12,977 bases of DNA from CAZLBC01 sp964557575 (GCA_964557575.1 CAZLBC010000122.1:1-12977); one strand, 5' to 3'. Counted from the stretch's first letter, positions 1 to 6,320 are shown. Translations and numbers: made by a program. The notes: generated by a model from the sequence alone, not told the origin.

Positions 1-62
1 CCGCCAGACGGCAAAAGAGCCGCTTGTAGTCCAAATTGAAGTTATGAAACCAGCGCTAGGCA

Positions 63-425
63 TCACGCCCCCTGCGCAACGACCTCCCGTTCTTCGAACG
101 ACGCGATCGCTTCGTCGATTGTCCCCCACACGTCCATGACCCGGTCGAGGTGAACGAGGCGAACGGCCGTCATGACCCCGTCTCCGGCGCCGAAAAGACA
201 GACCCGGCCGTTTCTGCACCGGATACGATTGAACAGGTAGTCGAAAGCGCCCAGTCCCGCGGCGCCGATGAACTGCAGTTGCCGCAGGTCGAGCATTAAT
301 TTCGTGTTCGCGTCGAGCAGGGGATCGATCTGTTCGAGAAACGCCTCGACGTTGCTCTGGTCGAGGGCCGCACCGCCTATGGATACTATGGTGACCCCCT
401 CGACCTTGTTCAGTGATATCTTCAT
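63..425 (-). CDS. STAS-domain protein, anti-anti-sigma type, lacking the phosphosite (paralogue 1 of 3)
   Basis: A 120-residue cytoplasmic single-domain STAS protein of the SpoIIAA/RsbV type. Such proteins bind an anti-sigma kinase and are switched off by phosphorylation of a serine in a D-S-S/A-G loop. Here residues 51-59 read QFIGAAGLG: both the Asp and the Ser are replaced (G54, A55, A56), so the usual switch residue is absent. The rest of the fold is well kept (LMLDLRQL strand, GRVCLFGAGDGV, LDRVMDVWGTIDEAI near the C-terminus). The ATG at 425 was chosen because it aligns without gaps with the starts of the two neighbouring paralogues. An in-frame GTG at 449 would add eight residues, and neither start has an ideal ribosome site. 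It is last of three same-strand STAS genes. It could be a constitutively active antagonist or a non-switching decoy. The family call is firm; the role is inference. Confidence 0.88.
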   Translation of the reverse strand: MKISLNKVEGVTIVSIGGAALDQSNVEAFLEQIDPLLDANTKLMLDLRQLQFIGAAGLGAFDYLFNRIRCRNGRVCLFGAGDGVMTAVRLVHLDRVMDVWGTIDEAIASFEEREVVAQGA

Positions 426-485
426 GGCATAACCAGCGCCTCGGCACACCCGTCAACGCTTCCGCCTCGCTCCCCGTATAATTCT

Positions 486-565
486 ATACACCGGGCACGG
501 CGCCGAAACACACCAGAAAAGGCCCGCGGAATTTTTTAAAACGGGCAGTGTGTTTCCCGGTGTAT
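486..565. repeat. Imperfect inverted repeat between STAS genes 1 and 2
   Basis: A perfect 10-bp inverted repeat (atacaccggg at 486-495, cccggtgtat at 556-565) is continued inward by an 8-bp one (aaacacac at 506-513, gtgtgttt at 548-555). The left arm carries a 10-nt bulge at 496-505. Together this forms a long imperfect stem spanning the end of the middle STAS gene and the gap before the last one. A separate small dyad gtata-attc-tatac lies beside it at 476-489. It may be a transcript-processing or attenuation structure, or a remnant of an inserted repeat. Confidence 0.55.
515..546 (-). terminator. Possible weak Rho-independent terminator after STAS gene 2
   Basis: Read on the minus strand, a 5-bp GCCCG/CGGGC stem (542-546 with 522-526) with a 15-nt A/T-rich loop is followed by CTTTTC. 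The stem overlaps the stop codon of the middle STAS gene. It sits inside the larger inverted repeat of 486-565. The stem is short and the loop large, so any termination would be partial. Confidence 0.3.
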
Positions 566-931
566 CGGCCGATACGGCGCCGCCTGCCGGGCTGCGCAGG
601 CCGGCGCGGCAACAGCCTCCCCGGCCGTAGTATAGATATCCGCCAGCCGGTCGAGGTTCGCCAGTGCAACGGTATCCGCGATCCGGTCGTTGATCCCGCA
701 CAAACTCAATCCCCCGTCCCGTTCCCGGAGCCGGCGGACCAGGTACGCCAGTGCCCCGATGCCCGCGCTGTCGATAAACGCCACCTCCGCCAGATCGATC
801 ACGATGCGCGGGCACCGGACCACCACCGGGGTCATCTCCCGGATAAATGCATCGCATGTAGCCAGATCCAGCGCCTCTTCGTGGATGATCACAACCGCCG
901 TGCCGTCGTTTTCGCGTATCTCGCTATCCAT
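536..931 (-). CDS. STAS-domain protein, anti-anti-sigma type, DSA phosphosite (paralogue 2 of 3)
   Basis: A 131-residue STAS protein. Residues 51-59 read AFIDSAGIG, so the phosphorylatable serine (S55) is present after D54. The strand PRIVIDLAEV and the later GGLSLCGINDRI and LDRLADIYTTAGEAV segments match the anti-sigma-factor-antagonist fold. The ATG at 931 is preceded by GGAGGG with a 7-nt spacer, a strong ribosome site that decides the start over an in-frame ATG at 952. It aligns gap-free with the neighbouring paralogues over at least the first 60 residues. It carries an extra C-terminal tail (about residues 110-131, rich in Ala, Cys, His and Arg) that the other two lack. It probably binds the same or a related anti-sigma kinase; no kinase, phosphatase or sigma factor is in the window. 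Confidence 0.88.
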   Translation of the reverse strand: MDSEIRENDGTAVVIIHEEALDLATCDAFIREMTPVVVRCPRIVIDLAEVAFIDSAGIGALAYLVRRLRERDGGLSLCGINDRIADTVALANLDRLADIYTTAGEAVAAPACAARQAAPYRPIHRETHCPF

Positions 932-1068
932 TGTCCGGCCCTCCGCGTACATACTCAGGTACCGGGCGGTCCGCACCCGCGGCCCGTCATTACATGCTAG
1001 CCCCCGCCGCGGAGGATTTACGGGTATTTCACCAGAAAAAGGCGACCCTCCCTTTTCACTCCTTCCGG

Positions 1069-1425
1069 TTACGCGCTGTTCCCCGCCGGCGACGCGAACG
1101 ACCCCAGGGCCTCGTCCAGCGAGGCGTAGACACCCATGATCCGCCCGAGCTGGATCATGTCGACCGCCCGCGCGACCCGTCCCCGGGCACCGAAGATACA
1201 AACCCGGCCGTCCCGGTCCCGGGCGCGGTTGTAGAGGTAGGCGAAGCCGCTGAGCCCCGAACTGTCGATGTAATCCAGCGTCCCCACGTCGATAACAATG
1301 TTTGCATTATCATCGAGAATCGGGTTTATCCGGGTCAGGAAATCGTCGACGGTGCTCAGGTCCGGCATCTCGTCGAGAACCGTGACCACCGCGACACCCC
1401 CGGTTGTCTGCACGGATATATCCAT
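1069..1425 (-). CDS. STAS-domain protein, anti-anti-sigma type, full DSS phosphosite (paralogue 3 of 3)
   Basis: A 118-residue STAS protein and the most canonical of the three. Residues 51-60 read DYIDSSGLSG, with D54 and S55 where SpoIIAA/RsbV proteins are phosphorylated, preceded by the core strand ANIVIDVGTL. The C-terminal half (GRVCIFGARGRV, LGRIMGVYASLDEAL) is close to paralogue 1, so 1 and 3 look like the most recent duplicate pair. The ATG at 1425 has GAGAG 8 nt upstream. It is first in the tandem set and about 140 nt after the truncated rloB reading frame loses homology. It is expected to be cytoplasmic, cycling between a phosphorylated inactive form and a form that frees a sigma factor or other target from its kinase. 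Confidence 0.9.
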   Translation of the reverse strand: MDISVQTTGGVAVVTVLDEMPDLSTVDDFLTRINPILDDNANIVIDVGTLDYIDSSGLSGFAYLYNRARDRDGRVCIFGARGRVARAVDMIQLGRIMGVYASLDEALGSFASPAGNSA

Positions 1426-1813
1426 TATTTCGGCTCTCGAAGAGTAATACCCCGCCGGCGCCCCCATGCGCCACAGTATGTAATTGCAGTGCGCGCGGGC
1501 CACGCGAAAACAGGGGGACAATTTTTTTATTGAAAAAGGCAAACGGGGACGTGAGCCGGCGAAAAAGCAACCCGTCGCCGTCACCCACGTCATACTCGTC
1601 ACGGTAACCGTCGAGCCGCTCCAGGACATATTCCGGCGCGGATCGCCCGTCTTCGGTCGGCAGCACCACTACTTGTATCCGCGTGTTTTTGAACAACCGG
1701 AAGTAGTGATCGGGCGCGTAGGTGTCTTCCGTGGCAATGATACAGAGCGTGGCATCCCGCACGGTACCGTCGCCGCGCGTCAACGGCCGCGGTTTCTTTC
1801 GGCGCAGATTCAT
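1310..1813 (-). pseudogene. rloB: Truncated RloB-family protein (partner of the AAA15 ATPase)
   Basis: The first ~80 residues look like the N-terminus of RloB proteins: RRKKPRPLTR, then TLCIIATEDTYAPDHYFRLF, then VVVLPTEDGRSAPEYVLERLD. Homology stops at residue ~80 (near position 1574), just after GDGD and where the family normally continues into an acidic motif (roughly ELWL.-D-D). The frame stays open to 1310 but reads unrelated sequence and runs through the start of the neighbouring STAS gene in another frame. The start ATG at 1813 overlaps the stop of the ATPase gene as ATGA, the usual coupled arrangement of this pair. The missing C-terminal part should hold the catalytic core, so the product is probably inactive. 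A deletion that joined rloB to the STAS upstream region is the simplest explanation. Confidence 0.7.
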
Positions 1814-3198
1814 ACCGCCCCCTCGGCGATACGCTCTTCCTCTATCAAACGGTCCACGCCGCCGAGGAACGGGATCGCCCCGAAACGGCCCTGCAGGTAT
1901 CCCTTGCCGATACGCAGATCTTTCCGCACGTTGAATTCCGCGAGCGAATACAGGGCCGTAGCCCCCTCCTTGTTCTTCTCCGTGAACCAGATACCATCGC
2001 GGCGCATGATATCCAGATCCAGGAGCGTCGATTCGTGCGTCGTGAAGATAACCTGGCTCCGGTTACCCCGTCCCACTTTCAGGAAAAAATCCATGAACTT
2101 CCGCGCCAGGACGGGATGCATGCTGCGTTCGAGTTCATCGATAACGAATACACCGCCCTGCTTCTTGAGGACATGCAGGGCGGGAAGCAGATTCAGCAGA
2201 CGCCGCGAACCGTCCGACTCCTCCTGAAAGGGAAGCGGCCTGGTGCCCGCCGGTGTGCCGTCGTGGAGTGCCCGGATGCGCCGCACTTTCACCGTGTCTT
2301 TTCGATCGCCGTCGATAAACAATTCTTCACCATCGGGACCCGACAGTACCAACGCCTGGCCCGCGGCCAGGTTATCAAACGCCTCCTTCAAATCGCCGGC
2401 GGACAAGGCAGCGACCTTCGATGCCGGCATTGTCTCGGTGTGCACCTCAAGTGCCCCGATACCGGTACCCGCCTCGGCCAGGAACCGGCCGGCAAAATCC
2501 GCAAACTCCTCGTCGGCAGCGAGCGTCTCGGCCAGCATGGCGAACGACGCCCCCGCCGGTACGACATGCAGGGTCGATTGAAACCACTCGATCACCGTCC
2601 GGAAACAACCGCCCTGGGCCGCGGGATCGTCCACGTTCACCACTTCCGCCAGGAACAACTGGTTATGCCGGGCGCCGACCTTCGCCAGCGCCTTCATCTT
2701 GTCGGGAATATCCACATCCTTCACGGCACGTCCGATTTCCACGGTTGCCGTGCCGTTGCCGTCGGCCGTCCGGGTAAACACCGGGCGCTCTTTTGTGCCC
2801 GTGTAGACGCTGAGCCATTCTTCGTGCACCTGTTCCCGGTCGAGGCAAAACCCGTAACGGAACACCCGGTCGCCGGCCAGGAACCGGAGGTCGATACAGC
2901 CGGGTTGCGATTCGGTTTCCCGGTCGAGCATGAACGGTTTGAATGGAATCCCCTGTCTGGGCTGCGTGCCGCGGCGCACCATCTGCGCGATGAATGTCAG
3001 TGCGCGGACAAGATTCGACTTCCCCGCCCCGTTCGGCCCGTATACGGCAGCCACGCGTAACGCGGATTCATCGGTACCCGGAATCTGAATGCCGTGCGGG
3101 GAATCCGCGGGATTGTCCAACCGCCGGGAAGCGATAAGGTTCAGTGTCTGTTCGGCCTTGAACGAGCGAACATTCTCTATCGACAGTGATAATAGCAT
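1810..3198 (-). CDS. rloA: AAA15/RloA-family ABC-type ATPase (defence-associated)
   Basis: A 462-residue, apparently full-length SMC/ABC-like ATPase of the AAA15 (RloA) family. Visible motifs: N-terminal strand SIENVRSF; Walker A GPNGAGKS at 54-61; signature-like EESDGSRRL from about 326; Walker B GVFVIDE at 349-355 with D354/E355; H-loop FTTHES with H388; and the family C-terminus RIGKGYLQGRFGAIPFL at about 429-445. In overlapping ATPase-nuclease gene pairs (RloA-RloB, and the related AbiL and PARIS systems) this protein is taken to sense phage and control a TOPRIM-like partner. Here the partner gene overlaps by 4 nt but is truncated, so the ATPase is orphaned. The ATG at 3198 has AAAGG 8 nt upstream and an extended -10 promoter about 60 nt before it. 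The upstream 130 bp are clearly more A/T-rich than the surroundings, in keeping with acquisition by transfer. Confidence 0.9.
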   Translation of the reverse strand: MLLSLSIENVRSFKAEQTLNLIASRRLDNPADSPHGIQIPGTDESALRVAAVYGPNGAGKSNLVRALTFIAQMVRRGTQPRQGIPFKPFMLDRETESQPGCIDLRFLAGDRVFRYGFCLDREQVHEEWLSVYTGTKERPVFTRTADGNGTATVEIGRAVKDVDIPDKMKALAKVGARHNQLFLAEVVNVDDPAAQGGCFRTVIEWFQSTLHVVPAGASFAMLAETLAADEEFADFAGRFLAEAGTGIGALEVHTETMPASKVAALSAGDLKEAFDNLAAGQALVLSGPDGEELFIDGDRKDTVKVRRIRALHDGTPAGTRPLPFQEESDGSRRLLNLLPALHVLKKQGGVFVIDELERSMHPVLARKFMDFFLKVGRGNRSQVIFTTHESTLLDLDIMRRDGIWFTEKNKEGATALYSLAEFNVRKDLRIGKGYLQGRFGAIPFLGGVDRLIEEERIAEGAV

Positions 3199-3261
3199 GA
3201 CCAGGGCCTTTCTGTGGTATTTTCACAATTATCGGCGTATTTTCAATAAATACCAAAGCAT

Positions 3262-3270
3262 ATTATACCA
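3262..3270 (-). promoter_or_regulatory. Extended -10 promoter of the AAA15 ATPase gene
   Basis: Read on the minus strand, TGGTATAAT: a perfect TATAAT (3262-3267) with the TGN extension immediately upstream. The hexamer 17 nt further up (CGAGAA) is a poor -35, which is normal for extended -10 promoters. A start near 3255 would leave a leader of about 57 nt before the ATG at 3198. The block 3199-3320 is A/T-rich in an otherwise GC-rich region. Confidence 0.6.
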
Positions 3271-3327
3271 ATATCCGTGATTTTTTCTCGATTATTCGCA
3301 TAAAGGGCAATTTACCCCACAACTAAG

Positions 3328-3484
3328 TGCCTATCCGGATAACCCCTCGTCGGTCCGGGGCCGAGCGAGGCTGCCACGGGCAAGGAGGCTGAAGCAGGCA
3401 ACCCGTCTCCGGGTTCGTGACGCAGCCCAACGCGGCACCCGGCCGCCCCAGCCGGCCGAAGCCAGAGAGTTATTCGGATAGGCG
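3328..3484. mobile_element. 157-bp MITE-like element with terminal inverted repeats and target duplication
   Basis: The ends are a 16-bp inverted repeat, tgcctatccggataac at 3328-3343 and gttattcggataggcg at 3469-3484, matching at 14 of 16 positions. Immediately outside each end is the same 5-mer, ctaag (3323-3327 and 3485-3489), as expected of a target-site duplication. The interior is very GC-rich, has further self-complementary patches and no credible gene, although a 72-codon frame can be read across it. This is the layout of a small non-autonomous transposable element that relies on a transposase elsewhere. The parent IS family cannot be named from this window. It lies between the exbD remnant and the promoter of the AAA15 ATPase. 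Confidence 0.65.
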
Positions 3485-3559
3485 CTAAGGCAATACCTCC
3501 CGATCGCCGAGCGCAAAACCGTTACAGTCCGTATCCCCTCATGGATCATGTCTTTTCCC

Positions 3560-3740
3560 TCACGGCCACTCGTCGGGGTCGCGGCGGGTGGTGAGCTTGA
3601 CGTAGTCGCCCCCCTCCCCTTAGCGGATGTTGATCATCTCCGCTATCCGCCGGTACGGAATCTTGGCATCGGTGGCGAGCCGGACCGCACACCGGACATT
3701 GTTTCGGTCTCACCCGTTGTCGCCTTTGTCGCGGCCACAC
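3560..3740 (-). pseudogene. exbD: exbD 3'-end remnant with an in-frame stop codon
   Basis: This is a decayed copy of the C-terminal part of the intact exbD at 11594-12010. Both DNA strings share cgtcggggtcgcggcgggt and then diverge gradually. In translation the remnant reads VRLATDAKIPYRRIAEMI, then a TAA stop at 3620-3622, then DYVKLTTRRDPDEWP; the intact gene reads VRLDADAETPYRQIVEMI and DHVKLNTRRDPDEVP. The stop falls where the intact gene has CEWEG. The normal TGA is kept at 3560-3562. The membrane helix and the N-terminal half are missing, and similarity fades towards 3740. It cannot encode a working ExbD. Its partner remnant, exbB, is at 5826-6204, with two unrelated genes in between. 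Confidence 0.8.
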
Positions 3741-3764
3741 CGACCGCCCGCCGACAGAATAACC

Positions 3765-4838
3765 TTACGACGTTTCGCCGTTGGGGGGCCGCGTACCGGT
3801 GTCCGGGGCCACGCGGTAAACCGGGGGCTTCGCCCCGGCCACCGCCCGATTGGCGATGTCCTGGACCTTCTCATAGGCCCGTTCCTGCTGCGCGGTCAGC
3901 GCCTCTATCCGCTGTTCCTGACCGGCGATCGTCTTTTCCATCGAGTCGATACGGCTTTTGAGGACGTTCTTCTCGCCTTCACACTCCTTGGTCAACAGCA
4001 ATTCCTTCTGCGCGAACTCGGCGGTGAGGCGTTCCTTCGTCTCTTTGACCGCCGCGGTTACGCACTCATCGCGTTCGGCGGGGAAGGCGTCGACTTCCTC
4101 CTCGAGTTCGGTCATGTGCGCTTCACGGGCGCCGACGGCCTCTTCGCGCGCCTGCAGCGCGGCGGCCTTTTCGGCCTGCTCACGTTCGAACGCCTCCCGT
4201 TTCGACGCTATCTCCTTCTCGAGGGCCGCCATCTCGTCTTCCATCGCGTTGCGTTTCCGCTCCTGTTCCCGCTTCAGGTTGTACGCGAAATCCTCCTGTT
4301 CCCGCTTCGACTGCTGTTGCTGGCGTTCCCGCGCCTCATGTATGGCGCGATCATGCGCCGCCTCCTCTCGCTCCCACGCCGAACGCTTTTCCGCCATCTC
4401 GGCTTCGAACGCCGCGGTGCGCTGTTTATGGGCCTCCAGCAGCGCGGCAAGGTCGGTGGCGGCCGTCTCCACCTCGTAGATGGTATTCAGTTCCTCCTGC
4501 TTGGCCTCGATCGCGGCCTTCAACTGATGGTACCGGCGGCGTTCGGCGTCGACCTTCTCCGCAAGATCGTCAAGTTCCCGGCCGAGAGAGGTTTTCAGCG
4601 CATGGACTTGCGTCACCACATCATCGGCGGCCGCCTTATCCGCTTCCACCACTGCCTGTTGTTTCTCGATATCATTTTTCTGTTGCCGGACGTCCAGCAA
4701 TTCCCGCGATTCCGCTTCGAATTGCTCTTTCAGTTCCTTGTAGGCCTGGAGCATTTCCTTTTTCGTATTGGCCATGCTCACGCTGGAAACCGTTTTCGCT
4801 TCGTCACGATCGTCGCTTTTTTCGTTCGTCTCCGCCAT
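3765..4838 (-). CDS. Cytoplasmic coiled-coil protein of unknown function
   Basis: A 357-residue, highly charged protein with no signal peptide or membrane segment. After a polar N-terminus (MAETNEKSDDRDEAKT) comes the segment SMANTKKEMLQAYKELKEQ. From about residue 30 to 320 it is essentially one long Glu/Lys/Arg/Gln/Ala-rich heptad region (for example EREEAAHDRAIHEARERQQQ and LQAREEAVGAREAHMTELEE). It ends in VQDIANRAVAGAKPPVYRV and a short disordered tail. The ATG at 4838 has GGGAGG 7 nt upstream and decides the start. A near-consensus promoter lies at 4901-4930, so this is a single-gene, probably well expressed unit. I recognise no catalytic motif. A scaffold or filament-forming protein is possible. 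Its place between the two halves of a decayed exbB-exbD copy suggests that it arrived there by insertion. Confidence 0.85.
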   Translation of the reverse strand: MAETNEKSDDRDEAKTVSSVSMANTKKEMLQAYKELKEQFEAESRELLDVRQQKNDIEKQQAVVEADKAAADDVVTQVHALKTSLGRELDDLAEKVDAERRRYHQLKAAIEAKQEELNTIYEVETAATDLAALLEAHKQRTAAFEAEMAEKRSAWEREEAAHDRAIHEARERQQQQSKREQEDFAYNLKREQERKRNAMEDEMAALEKEIASKREAFEREQAEKAAALQAREEAVGAREAHMTELEEEVDAFPAERDECVTAAVKETKERLTAEFAQKELLLTKECEGEKNVLKSRIDSMEKTIAGQEQRIEALTAQQERAYEKVQDIANRAVAGAKPPVYRVAPDTGTRPPNGETS

Positions 4839-4900
4839 CACAGGGCCTCCCGTAGGTTGCAGTGTGTTCGTTTCGCGGCGCCGGCGCGCCGCAGCGTGCA

Positions 4901-4930
4901 ACTATACGGTCTCCGCGGCCGGCCTGTCAA
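4901..4930 (-). promoter_or_regulatory. Near-consensus sigma-70-type promoter of the coiled-coil gene
   Basis: Read on the minus strand: TTGACA (4925-4930), an 18-nt spacer, then TATAGT (4901-4906). The -35 is a perfect match and the -10 differs at one position. Transcription would begin near 4893, leaving a leader of about 55 nt that contains the GGGAGG ribosome site of the coiled-coil gene. It is the best matched -35/-10 promoter I can see in the window. Confidence 0.7.
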
Positions 4931-5499
4931 AGCCGAAACGGCGGATTCGACGGCGGGGCGGAGCGATACCTTCTCGTCCCCTCGCCGTGAGCCGGGCATC
5001 CGGGTATCGAACTCCCTGCACGCCGCCTGCAGCGACAACGGGGCCGGCTCGCGCAGCCGGCCCCGGTCACACGTATCTTTCAGCCGCCGGACATGTGCCG
5101 CGCAATCTTCCTGTCGCCGCAATCGGGGATAATCGCGCCGGTCCTCATCGACAGCCGATCCTCGCACAGCAGAACCAGTCCTTAAACCAGCGAATAACGA
5201 CAAGCGAAGCGCCCGCGAATTGTTGAATGATAAGGAACAAGAAGGAAAGAGACCCGTAGAGGGCGAGTGATCATCATCGCATCCATTTCACACCGTGGGC
5301 CACCGGCCGGCGGTGCTGCGGCGCGCCGCGCCGGCCGTTCCTTCCCGGTGGCGGCTTGTCGTGCTACGGAACGGCGGGGAATACAGTCACCCGCCGCGGC
5401 CTCACCGGGCGGAATAGGGTTGCATCATCGCGGATGTTCAGCCACCATGAAGCCACGGCAGACGGCCGACAGCCGCGAATGCCACCGGCGAGCAAGACC
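4931..5499. other. Gene-free stretch upstream of the coiled-coil gene
   Basis: No reading frame here is convincing on either strand. The frames that are open are Arg/Pro-rich, overlap the promoter at 4901-4930 or lack a ribosome site. The stretch holds one strong perfect hairpin (5040-5064) and a weaker GC-rich dyad, ggccggcg at 5305-5312 with cgccggcc at 5329-5336. It separates the minus-strand coiled-coil gene from the plus-strand gene at 5500, so divergent promoters are expected within it. Only the minus-strand one is recognisable. Confidence 0.5.
5040..5064. terminator. Strong perfect hairpin, possibly a terminator
   Basis: ggggccggct (5040-5049), a 5-nt loop, then agccggcccc (5055-5064): a perfect, very GC-rich 10-bp stem. 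No T-run follows on either strand, so it is not a classical Rho-independent terminator. It lies about 110 nt upstream of the coiled-coil promoter, where it might insulate that promoter from read-through. Confidence 0.35.
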
Positions 5500-5811
5500 A
5501 TGACCATTCAGGAATTTCATGAACGGCTCCAATACCGACCGGGGAAACGGTTCACCCGTACCTTCCGGGACATCACCGACCGGGTCGGGCACTACGAGAG
5601 GGCTGACACCGTCGACGGTTTCAGCCCCGGCGGCGACCGCGAACTCGTGATTTTCCATTACCGGCTGGACGACGGCACGGCGAGGATCATCGGCACACAG
5701 ACCTTCATCAACCGGGAAAACGCCCTTACCCGCGCGTGGGTCGACTCGTCGAGCGCGGACGCGCCGGAAACACCCCGGGTACCGGGGAACCAGATGCGCT
5801 TCGACTGGTAA
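5500..5811 (+). CDS. Small hypothetical protein (103 residues), the only supported plus-strand gene
   Basis: A 103-residue soluble protein without signal peptide or membrane segment. Its composition looks like a real protein: an N-terminal helix TIQEFHERLQYRPGKRFTR, then alternating strands ELVIFHYRLDDGTARIIGTQ, then a polar C-terminus ending MRFDW. I recognise no family. The ATG at 5500 begins the part with protein-like composition. The ribosome site is weak (GGCGAG about 9 nt upstream), and the frame is open for another 48 codons upstream in Arg/Pro-rich sequence that looks non-coding. It converges with the exbB remnant, whose 3' end it almost meets at 5826, and points away from the coiled-coil gene. 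It is probably part of the DNA inserted between the two remnant halves. Confidence 0.55.
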   Translation: MTIQEFHERLQYRPGKRFTRTFRDITDRVGHYERADTVDGFSPGGDRELVIFHYRLDDGTARIIGTQTFINRENALTRAWVDSSSADAPETPRVPGNQMRFDW

Positions 5812-5825
5812 CCGCCGCCGGGGGC

Positions 5826-6204
5826 GTTATGATCTCTTCGTTTTGCCGCGTGTCGTGGAGATTAATCCGCGCCCGGATGAAGTAGTAGGCGAAAAGCATG
5901 GGTATCGCGACGGTCAGCCCGCCGAAGGTGGTGACCGGCGCCAGGGAACTGTGCCCGCCGAGAATCCGCACGTCGCTCATTTCGCCGGCCACGGCGAGGG
6001 CGTTGAACGCGCCGATCATCCCGGCGACGGTCCCCAGCAGCCCGAACAGCGGCGAGACGACGGCGAGATGGTAGGCCCGCTGGAGGTTGCGGCGGAGGTC
6101 GGCGATGCGGCAGCCGCGGCGCAGGCGGGCGGCGGGTCCGGGAGGAGGGAGATGAGGACGGCCGTGGCGACGGTTGCTGCGAGGAGTGCCGCGTATGCTT
6201 TCCT
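5826..6204 (-). pseudogene. exbB: exbB remnant with lost start, internal deletion and frameshift
   Basis: A broken copy of the intact exbB at 12000-12860. The signal-peptide region survives (KAYAALLAATVATAVLISLL against KAYAALLAATVVTAVLISLL), but the start ATG is now AGG (6202-6204). Near 6103-6108 the alanine-rich linker joins directly to the ADLRRNLQRAY segment, removing about 140 codons including the first membrane helix and shifting the frame. A further 9-bp deletion near 6060 removes the IAV of AVIAVVSP. In the shifted frame the channel core is still readable (LFGLLGTVAGMIGAF, TTFGGLTVAIPMLFAYYF). The C-terminus degrades before 5826. Homology to the intact copy continues upstream past the lost start, so the duplication included the leader. 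Confidence 0.85.
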
Positions 6205-6320
6205 GTGTTTTGCCTTGTGGTGTTTTGCCTCGTACTGGTGGTTGGTGCGATTGTTCCTGGTTACAAACAAGAGGATGGCGCAATCCGCTTCTTCCGGCCG
6301 TTTCGGCCGTATCAGTAATA
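6205..6320 (-). repeat. Duplicated leader of exbB (remnant copy)
   Basis: The DNA upstream of the exbB remnant is similar to that upstream of the intact gene (12861-12977). Both hold ttttgcctcgtactggt and a following ggttggtg-type stretch, with small insertions and deletions after that. This shows that the duplicated unit began before the coding region. Similarity fades before the stop codon of the res remnant at 6358. Confidence 0.55.

Noticed and set aside
1..62. A possible gene or terminator left of the first STAS gene
   Set aside because: Too short; no hairpin with T-run or reading frame can be supported.
2035..3060. A 341-codon plus-strand frame opposite the AAA15 ATPase
   Set aside because: The minus-strand frame has all the ATPase motifs, so this is its shadow.
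3331..3549. A 72-codon minus-strand frame
   Set aside because: It reads through the MITE-like element including its terminal repeat and has no ribosome site or recognisable fold.
3627..5132. A 501-codon plus-strand open frame
   Set aside because: It runs antisense to the coiled-coil gene and across the exbD remnant and the promoter; the composition is that of a shadow frame.
4838..5203. A 121-codon minus-strand frame upstream of the coiled-coil gene
   Set aside because: It covers the promoter and leader of the coiled-coil gene and the strong hairpin, with Arg-rich, non-protein-like composition.
5267..5503. A 78-codon plus-strand frame starting with GTG
   Set aside because: The only ribosome-like sequence is too close to the GTG, and the Arg/Ala/Gly-rich product looks like random GC-rich reading.
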